From Camellia lanceoleosa (lineage: Eukaryota; Streptophyta; Magnoliopsida; Ericales; Theaceae), in contig CM045762.1 of assembly GCA_025200525.1 (NCBI GenBank), positions 85,874,717-85,938,716 of the forward strand: a stretch of DNA of 64,000 nucleotides. The letters run 5' to 3'. The position numbers and the translations under genes were made by a program. The notes under the pieces were generated by a model, which worked only from the letters and a program-made list of their open reading frames with translations, searched no databases and had not been told where the DNA came from. This document shows positions 11,845 to 22,583 of the stretch, one piece after another. Position 1 is the stretch's first letter, and each line of letters begins with the position of its first letter.

Positions 11845-12029
11845 TTACAAATGGTTCAACTGCCTGTCTAAGACATTTGTATGTTCTTTCACTAAAATTA
11901 GGGTTTCCATGAAAGTATCAACATTAAATGAGTATGAACTCCCCTTTATTCCAGTATTCGACATTGTTTTGGTTCTAGGGTCATAAGAAATTAGGCTTGT
12001 TAGTTGATAGCGAACCTCACCATTCGCCT
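11845..12029 (-). pseudogene. frameshifted C-terminal tail of the F-box gene
   Basis: Read one frame away from the F-box ORF, this stretch continues the family sequence: NGEVRYQLTSLISYDPRTKT, then about 40 further codons to a TAA at 11845-11847. The second F-box copy has the same tail in its own split form (NGEVLLSTNDNWLLSY, then TNTGI and SYSFNVDVF). Compared with that copy, the first copy lacks one base at about 12024-12029. The ORF therefore stops early at 12000 with an out-of-frame ending. An assembly error of one base, or a rescue by splicing, cannot be excluded from sequence alone. Confidence 0.75.
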
Positions 12030-13106
12030 AAATCCCATTGTCTTGTTCAATACGCCTGGTAGAATAATACTGAATAGTTTAGTCCAAGATTCTGCAACTC
12101 CGTATTCTTTCATCACCCATATGCAGCAAGAAGATCTGCCCATTTCTGCACCACAAAACACAGCCAGTGACTCTCCAAATAATTTAATGGACAGACACGT
12201 CGAACGCTGACCAGCTAAAGCAGGAGGTAGCATCATCTCAGAGAATGCTTCAGAAACCATATCAAACGACACTATCAAATTGCGAAAACCACCCACCACA
12301 CTTGGATCATATGCAACCCAATGTACAGCTCCATTCATAAAAGCTTGTGACCACATAAATTCAACTATGTAATACGGAGGAGCAGCAGCAGAATCAATCT
12401 CTCTCCACGACCCTATCCTTTGCGTGTAAAGCTCAACCTTCGGAGGAACTTTGAACTGATTTATATGCTCCTTCTCATACACAATCCTCACCACCTTGTA
12501 CTCATGAGTCATGGGGTGAGCCCCAAATCCAAGAACAAACATATAGGGGCCTTGTGGCTTACAAGGCATAGGGAGAGTCACTGATTTCCTAATTGATGGG
12601 TTCCATAAAACAATATGGTGGGTATCACCGAAATAATTGTCGCAAAGACATAGCAAACCATTGCAGCTACCAACAATTCTGAAATACCCAATTAGGCTTT
12701 TGAATGGGAACTCGAATTCCGAATAATCGTCACCGAATTTTTCATTATCGGAGCACAAGAGATAGTGTTCTTTCGTGTCATCATCAGTGTAAAGCCTAAG
12801 GAGAAGCTTGTCACTGTTTCTTTTTCTGTCTGTAATGGTTTGATTGAGGTGTTTGGTGATGAAACTAGGGTTTGTGATGAGAGAGTGCCATGATTTGTAG
12901 ACAGATGTGAATCGAAGTAGAGATTGTACGGGGAGTCTTACAAGAATTTCAATTATGAGTTCATTGGGTATGTAATTAGAAGAGAATACTGATTTTATAG
13001 GAATTGGGGTATAAAATACGGAGATTCTATAAAAAAGAGGTAGAATTTGAGAAAAAAGAGCAAAGTTAGATTGTGAAGTTACACTTGTGATGATCCATAT
13101 ATACAT
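12000..13106 (-). CDS. F-box protein with F-box-associated domain (At3g23880-like group)
   Basis: A 368-codon intronless ORF. Residues 45-88 form the F-box (YIPNELIIEILVRLPVQSLL, then KSW), which in this family binds SKP1 in an SCF ubiquitin ligase. From about residue 140 an F-box-associated domain follows, with SCNGLLCL (146-153), LWNPSIRKS (167-175), GFGAHPMTHEYKVV (193-206), NGAVHWVA (258-265), FDMVSEAFSEMMLP (281-294) and ESWTKLF (339-345). This domain normally binds the substrate to be ubiquitinated, here unknown. The last eight residues are out of frame with the family, the true tail continuing in another frame to 11845. The 44 residues before the F-box are hydrophobic and unlike the second copy, whose ATG lies just before the F-box and is a Ser codon here, so the start is doubtful. 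A hAT element sits 92 bp upstream. It may be expressed in truncated form or be a young pseudogene. Confidence 0.75.
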   Translation of the reverse strand: MYIWIITSVTSQSNFALFSQILPLFYRISVFYTPIPIKSVFSSNYIPNELIIEILVRLPVQSLLRFTSVYKSWHSLITNPSFITKHLNQTITDRKRNSDKLLLRLYTDDDTKEHYLLCSDNEKFGDDYSEFEFPFKSLIGYFRIVGSCNGLLCLCDNYFGDTHHIVLWNPSIRKSVTLPMPCKPQGPYMFVLGFGAHPMTHEYKVVRIVYEKEHINQFKVPPKVELYTQRIGSWREIDSAAAPPYYIVEFMWSQAFMNGAVHWVAYDPSVVGGFRNLIVSFDMVSEAFSEMMLPPALAGQRSTCLSIKLFGESLAVFCGAEMGRSSCCIWVMKEYGVAESWTKLFSIILPGVLNKTMGFRRMVRFAIN

Positions 13107-13198
13107 ACCAGCCCCTGTTTTGACAGCTCAATTCTTCGAATAGTTTCGGTCGTGCTTCAACTTCAATAGAGTATTTCAAAAGTCAAACCAATTGAATA

Positions 13199-14307
13199 TA
13201 GGAATGGCAACGGGGCGGGGCAGGGCCGGGGACCACACCCCCCGTCCCCGATCCCCGAAAGTGACAAATTCCCCGTCCCCGTCCCCGATCCCCGGCGGGG
13301 AGCCCATCGCCCCTCCCGCCCCCGTCCCCGATCGGGGATCGGGTTTCCCCGACCCCGAAATATCCCCGATCTTTTTTTTTAACACAAAATTAATCTGTTT
13401 TTTCACATCAAAAAAAAATGAATCTATCATCAAAATTTAATCTGTTTTTTCAGTATTCATCATCATCAACAATCAACATCAACAACTTTAAAAAAAAAAA
13501 TAATCTGAAATTGTATCTATCATCATCATCAACATAAAAAAAAAAAGAAGAGAGATCTGAGATTGTTCTGTTCATCACCCACACACACACGTATATATAT
13601 ATATATCTATCTATCATCAGCATCACACGCACATATATATATATATACATACATACATACATAGAGGTAGAAAGAGAGCTTCACGATCTGTAATCTGTTC
13701 AGATCGGTGATGGCAACGGTCATCGGCGTTGGTGGTGTTCAGATCGGTGGTGTTCAGATCGGTGATCTGTTCACGAGCGGCGGTGAGGGAGACGCGACAG
13801 CCATCGGTGGTGCTCAGATCTGTCTCAGATCTGAAAAAAATAAAAAAAAATCTCATCTGTTCTGTGGTGGTCGAGGCTCGTCGAGAGAGAGGGAGTGGAT
13901 GAGAGTTGCGATGTGGTGGTGCGAGGCTCGGCGGTGGTGGTGTGAGGCTCGGCGGTGGTTGTGGATCTGTGAGAGAGAGAGAGAGAGAGAGAGAAGTCAG
14001 TGAGTAGAGAGATGAGAGACGGAGACGGTAGAGACAAATGAGAGTTGAGAGGGACCTGGTTGATATATATATGTAAGGGTAAAATTGTAATTTAACATCG
14101 GGGATAAAACCGGGCCGGGGATCGGGGACGGGGTCGGGCCGGGTACGGGACTGGAACACTACTCCCCGTCCCCGGCCCGAATCTGTTCGGGGATTAATTT
14201 TTAATCACCATCCCCGCCCCGTCGGGGGTATTTTTCGGGGAAAAACCGCTAAAATCGGGGTCGGGGTCGGGGATCCCCGTCGGGCCGGTTTCAAATTGCC
14301 ATCCCTA
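13199..14307. mobile_element. hAT-like non-autonomous transposon
   Basis: Ends are TAGGAATGGCAAC on the left and, reversed, TAGGGATGGCAAT on the right. The direct 8-bp duplication ATTGAATA flanks it (13191-13198 and 14308-14315), diagnostic of hAT. Both subterminal regions (13205-13370 and 14098-14290) are GC-rich arrays of GTCCCCGATCCCC and its reverse, in strong contrast with AT-rich surroundings. The interior holds poly-A and TA/TG microsatellites, GATCGGTGGTGTTCA subrepeats near 13727-13770 and a (GA)n run near 13973-13993. Long ORFs through the GC-rich ends show no transposase. Confidence 0.85.
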
Positions 14308-14413
14308 ATTGAATAGAGAGGAGAGAGCAAATTCAAATCTGAAACCCTAATTTCACTTTTCGTTCTTCCAATCCAGAATTTTTTTTCCTGAAAAAAAAAA
14401 AAAAAAATTTCTT

Positions 14414-14705
14414 GGGTGTGTTTGGTTTGTGTTTGTAGAGTAGTTTTTGAGATAAAAAGCATGAAAACTTGTTTAGTTTGTCTTTTTTTCAGAAATAGTT
14501 TTGAAAAATTATTTTGGGGAGAGAGTTTTAAAAAAAGTAATTGACTTGATGTGTATGAGAGAGAGAGTGATTTTGAAAAGTAGGTAACCAAACAAAATTT
14601 TGAGAATTTTTTTTGAAAAATTTTGTTTAGTTTGATTACTCTTGAAAATATGTTTGTAGAGAATTTTTCCCAAATATATTTTTCTGAAAAACAAACCAAA
14701 CAAGG
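14414..14705. mobile_element. MITE with TTTGGTTTGT terminal inverted repeats
   Basis: The left end reads GGTGTGTTTGGTTTGTGTTT and the right end, reversed, ACCTTGTTTGGTTTGTTTTT. Internal inverted pairs such as TTTTGAAAAATT recur. No clear target-site duplication and no coding. Confidence 0.55.
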
Positions 14706-15127
14706 TCTTTATCGTTTGACCCTTTTAATTTTAAGGGAAAAAAAAGAACTCGTAATTTTTTAATTTTATCAATTTAAACCCTAAACTTCTTATTTGTTTT
14801 CAATATAAACCATTTACTTATTTTCGTCAAATAAAATTGATAATATATATATATATATTTTTATTCATTAAACTCAATAAAAAATAATAATGTTTATGTA
14901 TATTTACATTAAGTTTAATAGTGTAAATACTTTTTCTCCATTGGTACTACTTAACAAAAATAATTGAATGGTTTAGATCAAAAACAAATCAAAATATTAA
15001 GGTTTAAAATGAAAAAATTAAAAATTCAAGATTCATTTTATTAAAGGGGTATTTTTTTTAAGGTCCTTAATATTATGATTTTATAGTGTAAAGGACATCA
15101 ACTATTTTCATGATGTCTAAGGTCCCT
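14706..15127. other. AT-rich intergenic DNA
   Basis: No gene or transposon end that I can support; contains a short (TA)n run near 14844-14860 and AAGGTCC motifs near 15060 and 15118. Confidence 0.4.
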
Positions 15128-15245
15128 CAACATCAATCCAGAGAAATTTCAGTCCAGAGAAAATTCGATCCAGAGAAATTCTGGTCTGAGAAATTCTAGT
15201 CCAGAGAAATTCTGCCCAGAGAAATTATGGTCCAGAGAAATTCTC
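15128..15245. repeat. tandem CCAGAGAAATTC repeat
   Basis: Seven imperfect copies of an approximately 17-bp unit around the core TCCAGAGAAATTC, with drift in the spacer. The same core, as CTCTGGGTTGAACCCAGAGA, appears in inverted form at 15776 and 16310. Confidence 0.8.
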
Positions 15246-15375
15246 TGAGTTGAAAATGTTGAGAATAGATTGATGACAATTCTGGGAAGGAAATGATTAT
15301 GAAGGCAAAGGCTGAATGCTTGTATGATGATGGGGACAATCAAGTAATCAAACCCAACAATCAGAGAGAGAGAGT

Positions 15376-16988
15376 ATGTATAAGCAATTCAATTTTGACA
15401 GTTGGAAGCAAAGCACTAATCCAAAGTTCCAAACACAAACACTTCATTTCTTGGAGAATAGGCAAAATATGTCTTCTATTACCTTGGTAGCTGAGAAAGA
15501 GAATGCTAGAAAGGAATTTAAATTGGAGAACCAAAAATTCACAAAACCTGCTCAACCACGTAAACATGCGATTCTTCCCATCGAGTTGATTTGTCTTTTG
15601 GATCCTCCTCTCCAATTAGATCGTCGTAAGTAACAGGTACCCTCATTCTATCATGAACAGATGCTCATTTCCTCTCAGCATCGGACTGCTCAAGTTGGTT
15701 TTGCACATGAGCTTTCGGCCGCCTGCTCTCAGCAACAAGTTACAAAATTCTCCGGTTTGGTTGGACTGAATTTTCTCTGGGTTGAACCCAGAGAAATTTG
15801 AATTTTCTCTGGGTTGGACGTGTATATAAGAACCAGTTTGTGTGTATACTTTTAAAAAACAATTTTGTAAAATTCAAGGATTTATAACAGAGGAGGAACA
15901 GTAGGTATAGCATATCAATCAACATAAGAACTGCAAATTTACAAAAGGATTTGGAAGTTTCATGAACATGCATGATAACTAGCTATATAAATATTACCTC
16001 TCCATCCTTTGAATAATTTTTTAATGCAGTACCTAACCAATATAGCCACTGTATATAGATGCAGTTGAAGTTCACCAATCCAGAGACACTAGTTAGTCGC
16101 AATTTCAGAAGCATGCAAGGAGGTTTTCACACAACAAAACCAAAAGACAGATAAATACATATATTTCTAGTTCAAAGCCCTTTAGGGTGGCTATAATCAT
16201 CCATTACACTTCAAACAGCCACAACTCAAGGAAATTGGCCATCTTCTCTATTCCCTCGGCTTCAGCATAGCCTTCTTCACAGTTTCTCTGGTTTGGTTGG
16301 TCTGAATTTTCTCTGGGTTGAACCCAGAGAAATTTGATGTGTATAAAAGAACCAGTTTGTGTGTATCAGAATAATCAGAGGGAGCAGGATTGACTTTAGA
16401 GGTGAGTAACCTAGACTCCAATGAATTGGATGAATAAGCCCCATTTCCGATTCAGGTCCAAAAAAGCAGAATCCCGGGCAATAGAAACAACAATATTCTG
16501 AGGAGGAGTCCCCCCAAGCACAGACGGAAACATGTGATATCACACAATCCCCTAATCTAGACAGCAGATCCTTTGACAAATGACATATTTCTGAAGGTGC
16601 AATTGTTGGCATTGCCCCTGACAACTCTAGAGAGGAAAAGGCCGATAGTATTCCCCATTCTGGGAAGAATCTGACACTTGAAACACTTTTTGGGTCTGCT
16701 TTCATGAAGGAGCTGCAATCAGCCGAAGCACCAGTTTCCATCCAAAGGGGCTCGGTTGGTTCTGCAGGAATCGATATTTCAGAACAGCAAGGGCTACCTT
16801 TTGGAATCATGGATGATACTCTCTTCCCAACTTCCACAGTTGACGAGGGAGACGAGCTACGAAGAGAGAGAGTTGAGTTCGTCGCAAGATTTGGAGTTGA
16901 GGAAGGAGAGCAACTGGTTAAGGGTTGGGGATTTGGAGCCAGCGGTGATCAAGCTCAGGACAACGTGGATGGAGAGGGGATGGGGTGA
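15376..16988. other. unidentified coding-like fragments
   Basis: Several stretches have higher GC and open frames without family match. On the plus strand 15376-15633 is open for 85 codons, and the next stretch (15639-15740) reads in one frame as a plausible exon (YHEQMLISSQHRTAQVGFAH). On the minus strand 16277-16900 is open for about 200 codons, rich in Ser and Pro (IPAEPTEPLWMETGASADCS), with no ATG at its beginning. I do not recognise any of these. They could be exons of a gene fragment captured by a transposon, bounded by AAGGTCC-type motifs near 15059 and 17060, but the ends are not convincing. Confidence 0.3.
15768..16367. repeat. pair of CTCTGGGTTGAACCCAGAG segments
   Basis: Segments at about 15768-15846 and 16290-16367 share the palindrome TCTCTGGGTTGAACCCAGAGA and a following AAGAACCAGTTTGTGTGTAT. 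They lie about 520 bp apart in the same direction. Confidence 0.7.
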
Positions 16989-16999
16989 GGGACCTTAGA

Positions 17000-17559
17000 T
17001 TACAAAAGAACACATTGTGGACCTAATCCATTACTAAAAGTTGGATAGGGACCTTAGACCGATTTTCCCTTTATTAAAAAGCTCAAAAAAAAATTAATTG
17101 TCTTTTTTTTTTTTTTTTTGGGAAGAAATTTATATAGAAAACATGATAAATGTGAAAGGAAAAAATACGAGCTTGGGCCCAAATCTATTGACATCTGCCC
17201 AAAAAAATGAGAAGAGCCCAAAGTAATTTCTCGAGCCCATCAATGACAGCTGGCAGCAGGTTGATCCAAACTTAGGTGCATGAGAGACAATTAAACATAA
17301 AGATGTCCTTTTAAAATGAAGACATGTAAAGAAAGGAGGATTGTTGGATTGAGCTTCAATCCAATGAATGAGAATACATGTCAAGAAATTCAGAAATATA
17401 GGTTGGGACTAGCAGAGAGTAACACCATCCGATCAAAACCATCTCACGGCTGTGATGCCTGGCAAGTTGGCTACTAGCATCTGGCGTGATCTTAGTTATC
17501 CAAGGAAGAAAGCAACTTGGCAATTGGGCTGGTCATTGCCAAACAAAGGCAAAGCCCTC
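17000..17559. other. intergenic DNA
   Basis: No gene seen. A T-run (17102-17120) and GGGCCCAAA-type sequence around 17174-17240. It may be the upstream part of the LTR-like remnant that follows. Confidence 0.35.
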
Positions 17560-17780
17560 CAATCAAAAGATAAATGGACAAATAAGATTTAAGCCAAGAA
17601 ACTATAAAAAAAAGGCCAATAGATAAAGCACTAAGGGCAAGCAAGAGGTAACTCAAGAACCCTCTGTTAAATACAAATTGTATATTTCATTATAGCCGAT
17701 CTGTAAATTGACTTGATCATCGGAGGGTCCCCCCGACCAAATCTGGTCGGGGGTGATCACTAACATTTGGTTTCTCTTGA
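17560..17780 (+). repeat. LTR-like remnant with promoter-to-R-region look
   Basis: A TATA-like site (CTATAAAAAAAGG, 17603-17615) is followed 100 bp later by TTGACTTGATCATCGGAGGG and a strong hairpin, a combination common in the R/U5 part of plant LTRs. No matching second LTR is in the window. Confidence 0.4.
17730..17753. repeat. perfect 10-bp-stem hairpin
   Basis: CCCCCGACCA (17730-17739) pairs perfectly with TGGTCGGGGG (17744-17753) around the loop AATC. Terminator-like in shape, but in a plant LTR it is more likely part of the retroelement RNA leader. Confidence 0.8.
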
Positions 17781-18124
17781 CAGAAATAAAAGGGCAGAAC
17801 ATATCATCTCATTTTTTCTATAGAGATAATTTCATATTCCACAATAAGTTATGGTAATTCGGAAGGATAAACGAGCCAAATTAGTCAAAAAAAATATTTT
17901 TTCAAGCTTGGTGTGAAAATTTTAATGAGTTTTAAAATTTGTTCAAGTTTGATTTATTAATTTTTTTATTTTTTTATTTTTAGCTAAGCTTGAATAATTT
18001 ATATTTCTATATAGTTTTATGCTTATCAAATCGAGCTGAACAAGCAATTGACTGTTCAAATTTGGTTAAAAAACTTTAACAAGTTGTAAACTGTATTCAA
18101 GATTAATTTATTTACTTAATCAAC

Positions 18125-18545
18125 CGGGGCTAAGCTCTCCTCAACACCTTCATCTCTCTATACCTCCCCATGTCCCTTTTGCAGGCCCCAGTTTGGACTC
18201 GCACTGATAATCCGAACCGTCCATCTCGTAAGTTTCGTAATAAAGGTCATCTATGCAAAAAATAAGTTTCATCAGAAAATTATAAACTTAAGAAAAAAAA
18301 TTACATTTTATTTTATAAAATAAAAGACAAATGTGATTGTAAACTTAAACCATCCATTTTATAAAATAAAATATTTTTTTGTTCTTGTGTTCCTAATTTT
18401 CCGATGAAATTCATTTTTTGCATGAATGACCTTTATTATGAAACTTATGAGACAAACGGTTTAGATTATCAGTATGGGTCCAAATTGGATTATACAAGAA
18501 GAGTATGGAGAGGTAAAGGTATGGAAGGGAGCCTATTCATAATAA
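18125..18545. mobile_element. foldback MITE with long inverted arms
   Basis: The left arm (about 18130-18300) and right arm (about 18380-18540) are inverted copies. Matching pieces include TAAGTTTCGTAATAAAGGTC on the left and the reverse of GACCTTTATTATGAAACTTA on the right, plus ACTGATAAT, GCAAAAAAT and TCTCTATACCTCCCC with counterparts. Arms are about 85 percent alike by eye. The centre is AT-rich. No target-site duplication is clear. Confidence 0.7.
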
Positions 18546-19205
18546 ACGAGTTTTTAATGAGTCGAACACAAATTGAACTTAAATTATTTGGTTCATTTAT
18601 ATCACTCTAATGGTAATATTATTATTATAAATAAAAATTATTTTTACGAAGTTGTGTTTTAAAATAAAAATATATAAATTGCATATAAATTTTTTATTTG
18701 TACATTATTAGTTAGCCAAAAATTGGGGGAGGTGGAATTACAATTCAGTGGCATGTCGCAAAAATATTTACAAATTCATAAAGTTTAAAATTTAAAATTA
18801 TTAATATTTATAAGGTTTGCTATCAATGTGTATTTTTTTTACTCTAAATTTACACTGAATTGTAATTTTTCTTTTTTTCTTTTTAGGATGAATGTATAGG
18901 CTTTGTTTGGTGTTACTTCTAATTTTTTTTATTTAGCCTATTACTTTAAAAAAATTTAATTAATAGTGTTTAATTATAATTTATTTGATTTTTTAGCTTA
19001 TTTAACCCCTAAAAAAAAAAAATTCTTAGTTACTATTTGTAGCTTACCTTTAACTTATAACCATTCACACTATTACTTAACTCACACCACACATAATTTT
19101 GATTTTTTTTTTTTGTGTCTTTCTCTCAATTCACACCACTAAATTTTCATAATATCCTCATCTTCAACATTCCTTCCCTCGACCTTAACCCTAAAGCATC
19201 ATTTA
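18546..19205. other. AT-rich intergenic DNA
   Basis: Many poly-T and poly-A tracts, a possible decayed MITE end at 18900 (GGCTTTGTTTGGTGTTAC). No coding. Confidence 0.4.
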
Positions 19206-19353
19206 GGTTGTATTTGGTTGAAGGATTTGAAAAGAGATTTGGAAAAGAAAAGTAAAAAGGTAGGTAAAATGTAAATAAAATATACTTATATTTTACCTAA
19301 TTTTATACATATTTTTCCTTTTCCTTTCCAAATCCCCTAATTAAACACAATAT
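19206..19353. mobile_element. small MITE
   Basis: The left end TTGTATTTGGTTGAAGGATTT pairs with the reversed right end TTGTGTTTAATTAGGGGATTT, and the interior continues with inverted complementarity (TTTGGAAAAGAAAAG against CTTTTCCTTTCCAAA). About 148 bp, no coding. Confidence 0.6.
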
Positions 19354-19668
19354 TAGTGTCACATTCTTTCCAGCCTGTCATCCTACCGCCAGCCCTCTTT
19401 CCAACTCCATTGCTCTCATTGACAAACCCTAACGCCTCCTCTACTTCAAATTTACATTTTTGGAGTGTCAGATCTAAAGATCCAACGGCAAATGGAAGAA
19501 GAATGATAATGAAGAATGTGAGAGAAGGTTGCAGTGGTTTTGAGAAGGGAAGAGGAGACCAGGGCAAGGAACGAAGAAGTGTGAGGAATGTGTCATGAGG
19601 GGTGAGAGAGGGGATTGGAGGTTGGTGGGGTGATAGTGTCAGCTAAGATTTGTAATCGCAAAACAAAG
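19354..19668. other. intergenic DNA, possible exon-like stretch
   Basis: Slightly higher GC, open frames on both strands (19337-19567 minus, 19356-19598 plus) but no recognisable domain. Confidence 0.3.
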
Positions 19669-19971
19669 TGTAGCGACTCTAATTTTTCATAAGTTATTAT
19701 TTATTATTATGATTATTATTATTTTATGTATGGTCACATGAGAATTTAATGTGATATTTAACGAATTTAATGTGATAATTAATTAATTTAATGTGTTATT
19801 TAATTATATATAATTAATCCAAATATTTATATATTTATATTTGTTATATAAAAAGAAAAAGAAAAAGAGGTGATATATATAGATATATATATATATATAT
19901 TTATCTTATATTTATATTTATATATATTATAATTATGTTGTATTATATAATATAATATTACTAGCGTATGC

Positions 19972-19989
19972 CCGTGCCTAAAGGCACGG
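19972..19989 (-). other. Helitron 3' terminal hairpin
   Basis: CCGTGCCT and AGGCACGG pair over 8 bp with a two-base gap (in practice a 7-bp stem with a four-base loop). It lies 7 bp from the CTAG end. Confidence 0.8.
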
Positions 19990-20478
19990 TGTAATTTTTT
20001 TTTTCTTTTCAAAGAGTAGGGAGTGAATTTTTTAAAATGTTTGACACTAGAAAGATATGAATGAAGTGTATCTAATAAAAAATTTAAAACATGAAAAAAA
20101 TTTATTAAAGACAAAAATAAAAGATTCAAAAAATAAAATTTAGTTTGAAAACCAAATTTCAGCCATCATATTATTCATGTTCCACTTTAATGCATAGCCA
20201 ACATGGTCATTGACCCTCTGCATCTTCATAACATTGTTGCTTACACTAAAATATAAAAAGATCACACAATGGCAGAGACTAAATTAATTATATACTTTTA
20301 TTTGACAACCATAACTTCCAAATTCCCTTGTTCATAAAAAAGACTCTTCTATGCTTCAGAAATGATCTCTTGTCCCGGAAAAATTATAACCCTTTTATCT
20401 TATTTGACTCACAATCGTTTGATCATAACTTGAGAAGTTCACATGATTCAACGATGTGTAGAACTCAGAATTCTCCGG

Positions 20479-20484
<6 letters not shown>

Positions 20485-20508
<24 letters not shown>
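20485..20508. repeat. poly-A run
   Basis: A long A homopolymer inside the Helitron, with no LINE or SINE sequence upstream that I can identify. Confidence 0.9.
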
Positions 20509-20510
<2 letters not shown>

Positions 20511-20622
20511 ATAACAACATTGTATGTATAAATTTACAGACGACAAATATCCCTAGCACGGGGTTTCAGATGGCTGACTATTCAAAGCAAAATTCTAAGG
20601 GATGAAGGGGAAAACCTCCATT

Positions 20623-20775
20623 TTACAGAGGCACTATTCGACCCCAGCTTTGCTCTGCATCAAATGGCTTGATTACATAGACTGCACCATCGCTCATTCC
20701 AAGGGCGATTTGATTAGGTTGAGATGGATGTGCTGCAATCACCACAGGAAAAGCACAGCCACTGCTTCTTCTGCA
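20623..20775 (-). pseudogene. captured C-terminal exon fragment of a TOPLESS-related corepressor
   Basis: The minus strand reads FPVVIAAHPSQPNQIALGM and then SDGAVYVIKPFDAEQSWG, ending at a TAA (20623-20625). TOPLESS and TOPLESS-related proteins carry a near-identical motif (IAAHPSEPNQFALGL..DG) in the last WD40 repeat. In plants they are transcriptional corepressors recruited by EAR-motif repressors, and only the last WD40 blade is represented here. The upstream edge CTGCAG (20771-20775) looks like a splice acceptor, so the exon boundary may have been captured with it. With no promoter, N-terminal LisH/CTLH or further WD40 repeats it cannot encode a working corepressor. The identification rests on recalled family sequence and is strong over about 35 residues. 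Confidence 0.75.
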
Positions 20776-22583
20776 GAATTAATAGCCATCTTTAAATGAT
20801 TAAATCAGCCTCTCAGTTATTAGATCATTCGGGAAATTGAACAAAGCATAATACAGATTATCTTACCTTTAACTTAACATACATACATACATACATACAG
20901 ACAGAGAGAGAATCACATAGCAAAGGAGAACACACAACAACAATTGATGCCTCCAAGTTACCAGTCACAAGTGATCAAAATCAGAAAAGTTTCAAGAATC
21001 CAAATCTTGTTTGAAACTCTATCCCAATATAGAAGTTTGCCAACTGATAAACATTGGGAGTTAGCTACAAAAATATGTGGGATAAGATTTTTTTTACAAT
21101 GTAACTGAATATCCAACTGCAAATTTGTATTTCTCCAAGGTTTGTGAGATTCAACTTATCCCAATGAGTCGAGTCTCCAAATGAGGTGGTTAAGACTGTG
21201 GCATCAAAACATGGTTGAGAAATATGACAATTGGTCAACAATTCTTAGTATTTGGTATATCAGCAATAATTGTAAAAGGAATATGGTAAAACAATGAGAA
21301 CTTGGGTTGAGGTAATAAAAAAGGCATGACTATCTGAGCTACAATTGAGGATATAATTACGAATGGAACTAATTAGAGAAAATGGATTTGTACAACCAAC
21401 TCCATGTTTGACACTGGAATTTAAAATTCCAGTGTCAAGCTCCAGCTTTTTCTCACAGTATAGAAACATTCAACTTCTTTTAAGAAAATTCAGTGAAAAT
21501 TCAGAGCATTGAAATATTGACTTTTTTGTATGCTGATGAAATCCGCATGGCATCTGGAATGTTGTGTTTAAGTGCTGGAAGTCACTGTGAGTGCTGAAAA
21601 CTATAATATATATGCTGAAAATTTCTGTTTCAAGTGCTGCACTATTCAATTTAGGTACTAAAACTTTAGCTAAAGTAATATAAATAAATCTTGACTGGTC
21701 AGTTTTGATTAAATGCTAAAAACCAAATTATAGACAATATGTTATATTTATTAGCAAGGAGAAAAACTCCAGCAGCACTTTGTTTGTGTGGTTTGGGTTG
21801 TTTTGGTCCATGAATGCTACCAATAATTTCATATCATTTAGTTGAGTGATATACAGACTTCATTATACATTATAAAACACAACATTGACTTGAGATTGTG
21901 GTCAAGCCAAGGAATTAGGCTAGATTATATGTTGGAATCATGGAATTGGCATTATCATGCTTCTTCGTAAGTACCTATATATACGTGGGACTTATCTACG
22001 TGTTAATACGATGTGTGGTAAGTTTGGAGGTGATTGATGTCGTCATTTACATATTAAAATATTCTATTTATAATCAAGTAATAGTTACTATTCTGAAATA
22101 TAGTGGTTAAGATTAGGTATCGATACTCAGAGACTAATAAAGTTGTTTTGATAAAAAAAATAATAATTAAAGTAATTTAAAGAGTTTGGTTTTGAAAAAA
22201 ATAAAACTAAAATTAATAAACATAATAAAATAAGAAATTTTGCAGGTTTTGAATTCACCACTAACCTTATAATCAAGGGTTATTTTATTAGTTTTCAGAA
22301 AATCATTAATTTGGATAATATCTATATAATATATAAAAAAATCTATACAATCTATATCCAAATAAAATCTATACAATCTATAAACTATTAGAAGTTCATA
22401 TGTTCGCAATTAGAATTTCACCTGAAAATTAACCCTAATGCTTTGCAGAAACTCTATTTTCTGCTTTCTCCGCAAGCCTTTCAAGCCGAAATTTGAAATT
22501 TCAAGCAGAAACTGAAATCATTACCCAACTAAATAAAAATATACTCACAAAGATAATATATATATATATATATATATATAAAA

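Noticed and set aside
13176..14159. Pro/Arg- and Ser-rich ORFs inside the hAT-like element
   Set aside because: They run through GC-rich terminal repeats and microsatellites, with no transposase motif.
17730..17760. GC-rich hairpin as a bacterial-type terminator
   Set aside because: No gene before it, no T-run after it, and the context is a plant LTR remnant.
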